Source: Sphingopyxis lindanitolerans (lineage in GTDB: Bacteria; Pseudomonadota; Alphaproteobacteria; Sphingomonadales; Sphingomonadaceae). From it: a stretch of 64,000 nt of DNA. Each line of letters starts with the position of its first letter. Position 1 is the stretch's first letter. The DNA is taken from positions 2,564,009 to 2,628,008 of the forward strand of contig NZ_CM009578.1 in NCBI RefSeq assembly GCF_002993885.1. Direction: 5' to 3'. The notes beneath the pieces were generated by a model, which did not search any database, was not told where the DNA came from, and saw only the letters and a list, made by a program, of their open reading frames with translations. A program made the translations under genes and the position numbers. Positions 1 through 7,671 of this stretch are shown piece after piece.

Positions 1-4
1 ACCG

Positions 5-448
5 ATGAAGCCGGACGATGCGGCAATCGGCAAGGCAGCGGCCGAATTTCGATCTGCGCTGGACGCTATCGACGATCGGCATTGGCGAGCCGTCTACATT
101 GATCATTTCCCGCGTGGTGCCTGCGGCCATTGTTCCGAGCTGCTGGCGCTTTTCCTGCTTGAGCGCTTCGGAATCACCGCCGACTATGTCTGCCGCGAAT
201 TCTATTCTGACTCGGGCGACCGCGAGACCAGCCATGCATGGCTCGAATGGAACGGCCTCATCATCGACATCTCTGGGGATCAATTTGAATGGCCGGCGGT
301 GATCGTGACCCGGGACCGCGGCCGATATGATCTCGGTGTGGGCGAGCAGCGTCACCCGTTTGAGCTGGATCCTTCGTGGTGGTCGCAGCAGTGTTTGAGG
401 ATTTGGTCTGCGGCTCAGCCCTTTTTATCGGATAGGCACTCGGACTAG
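5..448 (+). CDS. Cys-His-Asp protein, possibly transglutaminase/papain-like
   Basis: This 147-residue protein of unknown function starts at an ATG four bases into the window, so its upstream context is missing. A CxxC pair (C40, C43) opens a hydrophobic helix. It is followed by SHAWLEW with H77 and by the segment around D88 (IIDISGD). The order Cys, His, Asp with this spacing resembles transglutaminase-like and papain-like hydrolases, or possibly a leader-peptide protease of the McjB kind. The protein has no signal peptide and no membrane segment, so it should be cytoplasmic. The next gene faces it tail to tail. The triad is visible, but enzymatic activity is inference. Confidence 0.6.
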   Translation: MKPDDAAIGKAAAEFRSALDAIDDRHWRAVYIDHFPRGACGHCSELLALFLLERFGITADYVCREFYSDSGDRETSHAWLEWNGLIIDISGDQFEWPAVIVTRDRGRYDLGVGEQRHPFELDPSWWSQQCLRIWSAAQPFLSDRHSD

Positions 449-484
449 GCCTTAGGCGCAAAATACTTGATGGCCGACTGGTGC

Positions 485-1210
485 TCAGGCGGGTCGTCCG
501 CCCAGAAAATCGGCTGTTTGCGCCCCCTCGTATGTCGGCGTTTCGAGCGCGGACGGCATCACATCGTTCAGCAGTCCACGCCGCAGACGATCATAGGTGG
601 CGATCGATATCTTCGGGCTTAGGTCTTGGAAGCCTACCCTTACCTTTCGCTGCGCTTCATTCTCCAGGCGAGAATCCCCCATCACGATCGTCACACCATC
701 CGGCTGTTTTATGCGTTCGTTTCCGACATTCACGCGGACATTCTCGATGTAGTTCGCGAAGTGGCTCATATATTCGCCGCACTGAGCAAGTGCTTTATGT
801 GCTTCCGTACTAAGCCCGTCGCCGCGCTTGTTCGCGAACTGGACGTCAGGCCGTTTTAGCTCGATGATCTGCCAACTATAGCCGAGCGAGTTGCTCATGG
901 CCGCTATAAAGTCAGGAATGAGACCGCGCTGGCCGTTTACCTGATTGGTCCGAATCCACCGTTTGGCATATGCCCATGTCCCGTGATGACCAGTCGTCCG
1001 GAATGCATATTGCAGAAGGTAGGGATGCGTCTCGATTATATTTTGCATCGCCTCTTCCGACCCTGTGGCCAAAGCGGCATCGAATTCTCCAGCCAGCTTG
1101 GCGCTAAAATCTCGTCTCGAACCGTACAGCGCGTCCGGAAATTGCTCTGCAAGTTCCCTGTGAAATCGCGCCTGATTTTCCGGTTTGGATAGCTCGAATA
1201 GAGTCGGCAT
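485..1210 (-). CDS. Shedu-like nuclease (DUF4263)
   Basis: This 241-residue protein has a PD-(D/E)xK nuclease core typical of the Shedu SduA C-terminal domain (DUF4263). D100 lies in GLIPDF, E117 and K119 in IIELKRPD, and a Gln-containing helix (LAQCGEY, near residue 143) follows. Known Shedu proteins are single-gene anti-phage or anti-plasmid nucleases. This one is short, with little N-terminal sensing region. I chose the ATG at 1210 over the ORF opening at 1234 because an AGGAG ribosome site stands about 8 bases before it. The location among accessory genes of a conjugative element fits a defence cargo role. The family call is from motifs only. Confidence 0.72.
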   Translation of the reverse strand: MPTLFELSKPENQARFHRELAEQFPDALYGSRRDFSAKLAGEFDAALATGSEEAMQNIIETHPYLLQYAFRTTGHHGTWAYAKRWIRTNQVNGQRGLIPDFIAAMSNSLGYSWQIIELKRPDVQFANKRGDGLSTEAHKALAQCGEYMSHFANYIENVRVNVGNERIKQPDGVTIVMGDSRLENEAQRKVRVGFQDLSPKISIATYDRLRRGLLNDVMPSALETPTYEGAQTADFLGGRPA

Positions 1211-1368
1211 CGTTTTCGCTCCTCTTGAACACAAAGTCTACCAGCGCCTCAGGCGGTTGAAAGCCCCCAACTGAGCGCGGCATCTGATGAGCGCGCTCTG
1301 GCCTCGGCACGCTCGGCCAGGGGGCGCGCTGATGTCGGGCCGCGCGGCGCACTCGGCTCGCTTTCCTT

Positions 1369-1413
1369 GCGGGGCGGCGGCTAGGCACTGACGCGCATCG
1401 CACGCCGCCCCGC
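1369..1413. other. Long GC-rich inverted repeat
   Basis: A perfect 10-base inverted repeat (GCGGGGCGGC at 1369-1378 and its complement at 1404-1413) encloses a 25-base loop. It lies within a GC-rich stretch from about 1260 to 1440 that has no convincing gene. It resembles the structured leaders before other genes of this element, but here it precedes only the dnaE2 remnant. Confidence 0.5.
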
Positions 1414-1440
1414 TGCGGGCTCGCCAAGAGCGCGTCATTC

Positions 1441-1883
1441 TCTGGAGGGCATCCGCTGAGTTTCCTGCGCGATAAGCTCGGCACGATGGGGATCTTCCGC
1501 TGCGCCGATCTCGCGTCGATCCGAGACGGGCGCAATATCGAGGTCGCCGACGTCATTCTCGTCCGACAGCGGCCCGGGTCGGCGAAGGGTGTGCTCTTCG
1601 TTACGATCGAGGACGAGACGGGGATCGCCAACGGCATCGCTTCGACATCTTCCGGCGCCAAGTCATGTCGGCCTCGATGATCGGGATGCGCGGTCGGCTC
1701 CAGAAGGAGGGCGAGGTCATCCACATCATCTGCGACCGGATCGTCGATCATGATGCGATGCTGCGGTCGATCGCGCAGGGTGAAGTGTCGATCGCACCCG
1801 GTCGCGGGGATGGCGCGCGGAACGGAGGAGGACCGGATTCGCGCGATGCGCCGCTCCGCATCCGGAGTCATGATTTTCACTGA
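1441..1883 (+). pseudogene. dnaE2: 3' remnant of dnaE2 (error-prone DNA polymerase), frameshifted
   Basis: Two reading frames together reproduce the C-terminal end of DnaE2/ImuC, the error-prone polymerase III alpha subunit of SOS mutagenesis. The first frame (from about 1450 to 1680) reads HPLSFLRDKL, then LVRQRPGSAKG and IEDETGIAN, the OB-fold region typical of DnaE2. The match then moves to another frame (about 1640 to 1883), reading MSASMIGMRGRLQKEGEVIH and later GRGD and GGGPDSRDAP, the usual DnaE2 tail. The frameshift is near 1640. The polymerase and PHP domains are absent, and no imuA or imuB is present. It is a relic, probably left by an earlier rearrangement of the accessory region. 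Confidence 0.82.
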
Positions 1884-1942
1884 AACATGGCGAGGTTATC
1901 AGATATGTTGTCAATCCGATCGCAGCCGTCCACCAAGCAAAT

Positions 1943-2722
1943 ATGAACCTGAACGACGCTTTGAAATTGGTTGCGGATGCTCGCGCAGCCAATCCCCAGA
2001 CCGACGTCCTCTATCAGGCGGTCGACGCGCGCTCCACCATTACCATAGACGTCTCTCCCGAGGAGACTTGGGGCAGCGAGACAACCGCCTTGGGGACGAC
2101 CATCTCCGTGGCGCGCACGGCTCACCCTTCCGAAAGCCTGATGCACGAACTCCTCCACGCCGACTTGAAGCTGAAGGGATTTCGCCAACATCTGACGATG
2201 CTACGTGTGGATGACAACGACATGGTCCAACATGTCGTGCAGGCGCTTGACAATGAGCTTCAGCATCATCGAATGTTCCCGGCATTCGTGGCTGCGGGGC
2301 TCGATCCATCCAAATTTTACTGCGATTCAGATGGACAAACCTACAAGAGCGTCCGCACCGAACTCAAACGGATGAAACCGAAAGTGGCGACAACCGGATA
2401 TTTGTTCCTCAAATATCTGTCTGCCATCGCACCCGGCGGTGCGGGCACCGACGCGGATCGCGAACAGCTCAAGCGGTTCTTTCGCTTGACGGTGCCAGGA
2501 GAAAAAATGGCGAAAATCGACGCTGCGGCAGAAATGCTGCTTGCATGGGGAGGCGGTACAAGTCTCGATGCTGGACCCGTCATTCGCGATATCCTTGAAG
2601 TCCTTGGTTTCAATGGCTGGTGGATCGGGGCCTCACACAATTTCCCGAAAGACGGCCATTTCATTGGGGCGCCGTTCACCATGCAGGACGCCGAGCGATA
2701 TGCCGAAGTCTCGCAGGGCTGA
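1943..2722 (+). CDS. HExxH putative metallopeptidase-like protein
   Basis: This 259-residue protein of unknown family has a clear zinc-metallopeptidase signature, MHELLH (H68, E69, H72), in a helix after a beta-rich N-terminal region. That arrangement is seen in gluzincin-like and ImmA/IrrE-like domains. The C-terminal half (about 110-259) has no motif I recognise. There is no signal peptide or membrane segment. The next gene starts about 30 bases after its stop, and a tiny membrane-peptide gene follows, so the three may be co-transcribed. The third zinc ligand is not evident. Peptidase activity is an inference from the motif alone. Confidence 0.62.
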   Translation: MNLNDALKLVADARAANPQTDVLYQAVDARSTITIDVSPEETWGSETTALGTTISVARTAHPSESLMHELLHADLKLKGFRQHLTMLRVDDNDMVQHVVQALDNELQHHRMFPAFVAAGLDPSKFYCDSDGQTYKSVRTELKRMKPKVATTGYLFLKYLSAIAPGGAGTDADREQLKRFFRLTVPGEKMAKIDAAAEMLLAWGGGTSLDAGPVIRDILEVLGFNGWWIGASHNFPKDGHFIGAPFTMQDAERYAEVSQG

Positions 2723-2751
2723 CGCTGACGGAATGGATCGGGCGACGACCG

Positions 2752-3612
2752 ATGGCTGAACGCGGCGCAATCGCCTTCGAGCCGAAGGTCGAATTTCCCG
2801 ACAACGCCTTCGAAGCAGCACGAATGTACCTCGCGCTGATGGCTTACCCCGAGCTAGGCGAAGGCCAGCCCGGCGAACGAGGATGCCGCCTCACTGAGGC
2901 GTTCTGGGAATATTATATGTGGAACTGGAGGCGGGTTCGCGGTCTGCGCGAGGTCCGTGCCGCGCTCGCCGCGCCCCGCTTCAACACGCCCCGCCAGCGC
3001 CGTTTCGAAGGCGCGGTGGAACGTGGCCGCCGCCGTATCATGCGCCGCTTCGCGGCATTCGACATCGTCGGAAGCCAGATGGTGAGCGCGATGTTCAACG
3101 CTAACGATATCGCCTACCGAATGAAAAGCGCGGGCGAGGATCCGTTCGAACGGAGCCACACGGGAGGACACGCAACCCTTCGAACCGACATCTGGCAGCG
3201 AGCCATGCCAAGCGCACGGCGCATCATTCGAAACAATCTACCCGGATGGTCGGAGAGCTTCGATCTGAAAGAGAGTGTCGTTCCGGCAGACCCGATCCAG
3301 AAAGAAAGGGATCTGGTTGCGCGCGGATTTGTGCAATCGCGGCCCGTCATCCACATGGTTCACGGCATCAACCAGATACTCGAGGATCATGAAAAGGACC
3401 TTTACGCGCTGGGCGATGCGGACTGGTTGCTCGTCCTGCTTTGGAACTGCGAAATCTGGATCTGGGAAGCCATCGAACATGCAGAGCGATGGCGGATACT
3501 CTCCGGCTGGACTCGCATGCCAATGATCGCTCCCGATCTGATGGTCGAGCTTGTGTCTCCAAAAATGTGCGCGAAATTGCCCACTGCGACGCCGGAAAGC
3601 GACCTGCCATAG
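2752..3612 (+). CDS. Uncharacterised protein, second gene of a possible trio
   Basis: I do not recognise this protein of about 286 residues. It is rich in Arg and Trp, predicted mostly alpha-helical, and cytoplasmic. The C-terminal half contains PVIHMVHGINQ and then LLWNCEIWIWEAIEHAERW, a hydrophobic, aromatic-rich helix. I place the start at the ATG at 2752. The frame is open upstream to 2620, but that part overlaps the preceding gene by about 100 bases and reads like its shadow. No strong ribosome site precedes 2752, which suggests coupling to the upstream HExxH gene. Function unknown. Confidence 0.55.
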   Translation: MAERGAIAFEPKVEFPDNAFEAARMYLALMAYPELGEGQPGERGCRLTEAFWEYYMWNWRRVRGLREVRAALAAPRFNTPRQRRFEGAVERGRRRIMRRFAAFDIVGSQMVSAMFNANDIAYRMKSAGEDPFERSHTGGHATLRTDIWQRAMPSARRIIRNNLPGWSESFDLKESVVPADPIQKERDLVARGFVQSRPVIHMVHGINQILEDHEKDLYALGDADWLLVLLWNCEIWIWEAIEHAERWRILSGWTRMPMIAPDLMVELVSPKMCAKLPTATPESDLP

Positions 3613-3633
3613 TTCCCGATGAAAGGAGCTATG

Positions 3634-3735
3634 ATGGAAGTGAATGACCTCGTCGCGCTGTTGGGCGCATTGGCCGCCTTGCTGTCCGCACTTGCCGGGC
3701 TGGTGACGGCCTGGCGCAAAAAGCCTGAAGAATAG
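3634..3735 (+). CDS. 33-residue single-span membrane peptide
   Basis: A very short gene is preceded by a good ribosome site (AGGAG at 3624-3628) five bases before the ATG at 3634; another in-frame ATG lies at 3631. The peptide begins with an acidic MEVND, then has one uninterrupted Leu/Ala/Gly/Val helix of about 22 residues, and ends in WRKKPEE, a charged cytoplasmic-type anchor. This looks like holin-like, type I toxin-like or accessory membrane peptides. It starts 21 bases after the preceding gene and may share its transcript. The function is unknown; it could also be a fortuitous reading frame, but ribosome site plus clean helix argue for a real gene. Confidence 0.5.
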   Translation: MEVNDLVALLGALAALLSALAGLVTAWRKKPEE

Positions 3736-3902
3736 CCGCCGTGACGGTTCGAATGTTGGCTATCCGCCTTCCGATCGACCTGCACCTTCCCCCTCAGTCG
3801 CCTTTCTGCGGGCCTCGACGCGCCTGTGCCGTCAACCCCGTTCGGGGTTCACCCTCGCTCTCGCTCGGTGACGGCCGCTCGCGGGCCCTCCCTTGGGCGC
3901 CA

Positions 3903-3919
3903 TCGGGGATAGGCCCCGA
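3903..3919. promoter_or_regulatory. Stem-loop leader in front of DUF736 gene
   Basis: A six-base perfect stem (TCGGGG/CCCCGA) ends eight bases before the AGGAG ribosome site of the gene at 3938. It closes a GC-rich untranslated stretch from about 3790 that contains further short repeats. Similar leaders precede genes at 6116, 7167 and 8560. Confidence 0.45.
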
Positions 3920-3937
3920 CGATTCAGGAGAAATTAC

Positions 3938-4258
3938 ATGGCCACCATCGCAAATCTCACCGTTAAGACGGACGGCAGCTTCGAAGGCACGCTTGCCACG
4001 CTCAGCGTCACCGCACCGATCGCGATCATCCCCAACGGTCGCAAGGCCAAGGACAGCGAACCCGATTATCGGGTCGTCAGTCGCAAAAATGGCTTCGAAC
4101 TCGGTGCTGGCTGGGTTCGGACCTCGCAGACGACCGGTGCCGAATATGTCTCGGTGTCGCTGTCGGCCCCCGAACTTGGAACGATCTACTGCAACATTGC
4201 GAACGCGCCGGGCGATGACGCGTCGAAGAAGGTTTTGATCTGGAATCCGCCATCGTGA
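3938..4258 (+). CDS. DUF736 family protein (copy 1 of 3)
   Basis: This 106-residue protein starts MATIANLTVK and shows the DUF736 pattern: a Gly/Thr-rich first strand pair, ELGAGWVRTS in the middle, then YVSVSLSAPEL and a C-terminal LIWNPP. DUF736 proteins are small, all-beta, of unknown function, and very frequent on alphaproteobacterial plasmids and integrative elements. The start is fixed by AGGAG seven bases before the ATG, and the longer frame from 3893 is rejected. It is the most divergent of three paralogues here (others at 7167 and 9921). A hairpin terminator separates it from the convergent gene that follows. Confidence 0.85.
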   Translation: MATIANLTVKTDGSFEGTLATLSVTAPIAIIPNGRKAKDSEPDYRVVSRKNGFELGAGWVRTSQTTGAEYVSVSLSAPELGTIYCNIANAPGDDASKKVLIWNPPS

Positions 4259-4267
4259 CAGCAATCT

Positions 4268-4289
4268 GGCCCCGCTTGGGTGCGGGGCC
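4268..4289. terminator. Hairpin between convergent genes
   Basis: A perfect eight-base GC stem (GGCCCCGC/GCGGGGCC) with a six-base loop lies between the convergent stop codons at 4258 and 4296. There is no clear T-run on either strand, so it may act as a weak bidirectional terminator or a 3'-end stabiliser. Confidence 0.5.
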
Positions 4290-4295
4290 AATCGC

Positions 4296-5807
4296 CTAGG
4301 ACGAGCCGTCGCTCCGCGTGGCTCGCTCGAAATAGCCCTCGACCCGCTCGGCAACCTCCGGGAACAGGAAGCGCATGAGGGGAAAAAGTTCGGGATCTGG
4401 CAGCAGGGCCTCGTCGCGAATTTTCAGACGTGCGCCGATGTCCCATTTCCGATTAAGCCACTTGCCTGACACGTCCTCTCGCTCGATCTGCGGCATGCGC
4501 TGGTGAATCTCGAGGGCATATCCGAACGCAAGGATCAGGCGCGGGTGACTTTGAGCCAGTAGATGCGCGACCTGCACCAATTTATCGTAGTTCCATCCGA
4601 CTGGCTTGCCCTCGCGAGCGCTGTAAAGAGCGCTGACCATCGCCCTGACCTCCGCAGAAGTGTCGGGGTATTCGGGCAGCGGAATGGCTCTCCATGCGAA
4701 ACGGCCGCGCAAGCCGAGCCACGCGCCCCGGCTTTCGCTCGTATGCCGAAACGTCCCGCCATATTCGAGCCAGAATTCGAAGAAATCCTTCCGGTCATTC
4801 GCGTCTAGCTCGCCACGCCGCCTCGCAGCCTCCGCCTCCAACCGCGCTATCTCTGCGAGGCGTTGCTCTTCTGCCGCAGCCTCGGCCTCGGCTCGATCCG
4901 CAGCGATTGCGACGCGTATCTCGGCCTCTGCTCCATCATAGTCGAAGTAAAAAGCGCGTTGGCCGTCGCGGTCTTGGGTCAGCGTCGAGAAGGCGACAAT
5001 TTCGCTCTCGAAGCGATCGGTTACCTCATAGCCCGACCTTATCGGTCGACGAAAATGACAGCGGAAGTGAAGTTGCTCACGCTCCAGCGAAATCCGGACT
5101 GTCTCGTCATCAATGACAAAGAGATTCGAATTGTTCGGAAACAGAAGGTCATCGGTGGTCATCAAGCGATACGAAGGATCAAATCCCCTGAACAACCAAA
5201 TTAGCAAGGCACTCTCTTCGCGGTAGAAATCTCGCCTCCCCACCACAACCCGCAAAAATGTCGTCGAAAGCTGGACCTCGAAGGCAATTTTGCCACTGCT
5301 GTCCTCGGCCTGGACGTCGGGCCTGCGATAGGCCTTCTCGCGGGTACTGCTCTTCCAATGCTGCTCAGTCGCAATATCGGAGAAGCTCGGATCCGCATCG
5401 AGGCACCTGAGCAGCATGGCCTTGAGCTGCTTATGCGGCTCGCTCTCGCGCAGGCCATGATATTTTCGGGCGCGAATCTCTTCCTCTGAAAGAGGCGAGC
5501 GCGTCCGTGCGGGACAGGATCCATCCTCATGCCGGTGGCGGAAGAAGAAGATGTGCTCTTCGGGCCGCGAAACGAGATAGACAGGCACCATACAGTCCGC
5601 ACAGACGAACCGTGGTTCGTCCCGATGCATACGGCCGAGGATGATCCCGCGCTCTTTGACCAGCTCCTGATAGAGGAAGCTTGTTATAAAACCCCTCGAC
5701 TCCATGAACTCGCCTGTGTCGAGGTCGAGCACCTCCGCAATCGCCGGACGAGGAACCGAACGCGCTGGTGCCAATGGCGCTTCGGTAATCGCTGCACTGC
5801 CCCACAT
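4296..5807 (-). CDS. CoiA-like / DUF6035 nuclease-domain protein
   Basis: This 503-residue protein has a likely zinc-binding module (C69, C72, H91/H93, C98) followed by a restriction-endonuclease-like core. RRPDVQAE supplies D164, and AFEVQLS supplies E177 and Q179, a variant of the PD-(D/E)xK motif as found in competence CoiA-like proteins and DUF6035. A charged, probably coiled-coil segment spans about residues 299-337. The C-terminal third is Trp-rich and unrecognised. It is convergent with the DUF736 gene and sits at the edge of the accessory block. DNA binding or cleavage is likely by analogy. A role in defence or DNA uptake is inference. Confidence 0.68.
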   Translation of the reverse strand: MWGSAAITEAPLAPARSVPRPAIAEVLDLDTGEFMESRGFITSFLYQELVKERGIILGRMHRDEPRFVCADCMVPVYLVSRPEEHIFFFRHRHEDGSCPARTRSPLSEEEIRARKYHGLRESEPHKQLKAMLLRCLDADPSFSDIATEQHWKSSTREKAYRRPDVQAEDSSGKIAFEVQLSTTFLRVVVGRRDFYREESALLIWLFRGFDPSYRLMTTDDLLFPNNSNLFVIDDETVRISLEREQLHFRCHFRRPIRSGYEVTDRFESEIVAFSTLTQDRDGQRAFYFDYDGAEAEIRVAIAADRAEAEAAAEEQRLAEIARLEAEAARRRGELDANDRKDFFEFWLEYGGTFRHTSESRGAWLGLRGRFAWRAIPLPEYPDTSAEVRAMVSALYSAREGKPVGWNYDKLVQVAHLLAQSHPRLILAFGYALEIHQRMPQIEREDVSGKWLNRKWDIGARLKIRDEALLPDPELFPLMRFLFPEVAERVEGYFERATRSDGSS

Positions 5808-6115
5808 GCGTGCAGGATATCACTGCTAGCCAATCGGGGACAAGGCGCGAAGATCGACTGGCGCGCATTTTGGATCATTCAGCTTTGGTATGAGACGACG
5901 GCACCGGCGATGCGTTGACTCCAGCTCTGCGGATCTCATCCCGCTCTCGATTGCCGCTAATCCCTTGGTCGAGGCCATGCCTCCTTCAATCAACCCGCAA
6001 GGGGTCCCTGCGCTGCGCTTGGGCCTCCGCTGCGCTGCGGTGATTGCGGCCCGTCCCCGTCCGGCGGGGCGACTGTCGAGCGGGAATGGACCCGCTCCCG
6101 GACAGGAGCCTCGAT
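5808..6115. other. Gene-free GC-rich leader with two hairpins
   Basis: This stretch of about 308 bases holds no convincing gene. The right half (from about 5990) is very GC-rich and contains the repeated word CGCTGCGCTGCG. It then has two stem-loops directly before the next gene: CCCCG/CGGGG at 6055-6069 and AGCGGG/CCCGCT at 6079-6096. It probably carries divergent promoters for the genes at 5807 (minus) and 6116 (plus). Confidence 0.45.
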
Positions 6116-6280
6116 ATGCCGCTTTCCACCGCCCAATCGCTCGGCTGGAACCTCGCCCGCACGATGATGACCATCATCGTCCTGATCGAAACCGCACAAG
6201 GATATTCGGTGATGCCGCTCGATGAATTCGACGGCGATCCCAGCTGCATCGTCTGCGAATATGATCCCTTCGCTCGCTGA
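6116..6280 (+). CDS. Small conserved-type protein, 54 residues
   Basis: This small protein begins MPLSTAQSLGW. An AGGAG ribosome site ends seven bases before the ATG at 6116, and the longer frame from 6044 runs through the structured leader and is rejected. A short hydrophobic stretch (MMTIIVLIE) is followed by an acidic tail with a single CxxxxxxxxC-like arrangement near SCIVCEYD. I do not recognise a family. Its position at the head of the element's backbone, behind a structured leader like the DUF736 genes, suggests it belongs to the element core. Function unknown. Confidence 0.55.
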   Translation: MPLSTAQSLGWNLARTMMTIIVLIETAQGYSVMPLDEFDGDPSCIVCEYDPFAR

Positions 6281-6403
6281 CATCGGCGAGAAACCCCCAA
6301 GGTGGTTCCAGTTGCGGTTCCGCCTTCGGGGCGCCGCTGCTATGATCGGGAGGCAGAATGCGCTGTGGTGGAGGTGGCGAGCGCGTCCGACGGGAGGACG
6401 CTT

Positions 6404-6871
6404 GTGACTTTGATGATCATCCTGGGCGGCGTAGCCGCCCTCTATCTCATCTGGCTCCTGTTCCGGCTCGCGACCTTTGCCCTGCCGGTCTATTCCGCGG
6501 TCGGCGCGGGCCTCTTTGTTCACGCCCAAGGCTATGGAACCGCCGCCATGCTGCTGGCCGGCTTCACCACCGGCCTGATCGTCTATCTGACGGGTCAGGC
6601 GGTCTTCGTCTCGGTCAGGTCTCCCCTCCTCCGATTCCTTGTCGCCCTATTGTTCGCCGTGCCCGCGGGCTTTGCGGGATATCAGGCGATGACGGGGCTG
6701 CTCGGGCTGATGATCGAGGACGGCATCTGGACAAACTGCCTGGCCTTCTTTGCCGGTCTTGCCACTGCCTCCGCCGCATGGCGCAGTCTCGCGGGCGCCG
6801 CGCCGGCATCGGGACTATCGGCACCAGACCCGCAGTCAAAAGAGCTCAACCCTTCGACGCCGCAGGCCTAG
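6404..6871 (+). CDS. Small multi-span membrane protein
   Basis: This integral membrane protein of about 155 residues has four hydrophobic segments (roughly residues 4-24, 29-55, 65-92 and 105-130) and a Pro/Ser-rich hydrophilic C-terminus. I chose the GTG at 6404 because GGAGG lies six bases upstream; the frame is open to 6302, but that extension is not membrane-like. No family is recognised. It stands between a small protein and a DUF736 gene inside the element backbone. It could be an accessory conjugation or element-maintenance membrane protein, which is inference from position. Confidence 0.6.
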   Translation: MTLMIILGGVAALYLIWLLFRLATFALPVYSAVGAGLFVHAQGYGTAAMLLAGFTTGLIVYLTGQAVFVSVRSPLLRFLVALLFAVPAGFAGYQAMTGLLGLMIEDGIWTNCLAFFAGLATASAAWRSLAGAAPASGLSAPDPQSKELNPSTPQA

Positions 6872-7120
6872 ACCTCATTTTCCTTCCCGTCCCGGCAACC
6901 CTTTCCTTTCTTCCGGGCACCAGCACGGCCTATCGACATGCGCGATCTGGCAGCAAGCCGCTGACGCTGGGCCAGCTTGCCGCAACGGCGCATCTTCGAC
7001 TTTCTTCCCCCGGCGTACCGCCGTTCCTCGCGAGCCAAGAAAGCCGGATCGCGCCGTCCTTCGCTGCGCTGCGTGCCCTTCGGGCTGCGGCGCCGTCCCC
7101 TTGCTGCCCACCGATGCGCA

Positions 7121-7145
7121 TCGAGGCCGCGCTGGTGCGGCTCGA
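7121..7145. promoter_or_regulatory. Stem-loop leader in front of DUF736 copy 2
   Basis: A nine-base stem with one bulged G (TCGAGGCCGC at 7121-7130, GCGGCTCGA at 7137-7145) lies just before the ribosome site AAGGAAAGG of the gene at 7167. It is the end of a gene-free GC-rich leader (about 6872-7166) that shares the word CGCTGCGCTGCG with the leader before 6116. Confidence 0.45.
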
Positions 7146-7166
7146 GCCCAAGGAAAGGACAGCATC

Positions 7167-7484
7167 ATGACCAAGATCGGCAGCTTCACGAAGACCGCCT
7201 CCGGCGAATATCAGGGCGAGATCGTCACCCTTTCGGTGCAGGCCCAATCGGTACGCATCGTCCCCGACGCCAATGCCAGCGGCAACGCGCCAAGCCACCG
7301 CGTCCTCATCGGCGAGGCCGAAGTCGGCGCCGCCTGGCCGAAATCCACCCAGGACGACCGCCCCTATCTCTCGGTCAAGCTCGATGACCCGACCTTCTCC
7401 GGTCCGATCTTCGCACAGCTCTTCGCGGGCGAGGGTGAAGCGCATGACCTGGTGTGGAGCCGTCCGACCCGGCGCGGCAACTGA
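7167..7484 (+). CDS. DUF736 family protein (copy 2 of 3)
   Basis: This 105-residue protein is a textbook DUF736 member: MTKIGSFTK, a strand pair with VRIVPDANA, EVGAAWPKS, then PYLSVKLDDPTFSGPI and a C-terminal LVWSR. Members are small beta proteins of unknown function carried by conjugative elements, often next to transfer genes. The start is set by a purine-rich ribosome site and the structured leader before it. It is followed by a strong hairpin terminator, so it is probably transcribed on its own. It is closer to the consensus than the copy at 3938. It may be a DNA- or RNA-associated element protein, but this is not established. Confidence 0.9.
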   Translation: MTKIGSFTKTASGEYQGEIVTLSVQAQSVRIVPDANASGNAPSHRVLIGEAEVGAAWPKSTQDDRPYLSVKLDDPTFSGPIFAQLFAGEGEAHDLVWSRPTRRGN

Positions 7485-7494
7485 CCCGCAGGCC

Positions 7495-7524
7495 ATCGCC
7501 GCCCGGCACCCACCGGGCGGCGAT
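7495..7524 (+). terminator. Strong hairpin after DUF736 copy 2
   Basis: A perfect 12-base stem (7495-7506 with 7513-7524) and six-base loop begins ten bases after the stop codon. The stem is GC-rich; only a weak T-rich stretch follows some distance downstream, so termination may rely on the stem itself. Confidence 0.65.
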
Positions 7525-7671
7525 AGTCTCAATTTGAGGCCTTTTCCCGGCGAAATCGGCAAGCGATGGGTTAAGTATCTGTGCTTTATACGCCGATAAC
7601 CAGAAGCTGGGTCGCTGTGGAAATCGGCAGATTATCTTTGCCTTGCACTCACTTAGCTTCGGGAGGTGCGC

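Noticed and set aside
1104..1880. Minus-strand open frame of 258 codons
   Set aside because: It runs across the Shedu start region and the dnaE2 relic in antisense and shows no domain or ribosome site.
2620..2751. Upstream extension of the gene at 2752
   Set aside because: It overlaps the preceding HExxH gene by about 100 bases and reads like that gene in another frame.
5890..6225. 111-residue ORF in the leader before 6116
   Set aside because: It crosses the hairpins and overlaps the better supported small gene; no ribosome site and no domain.
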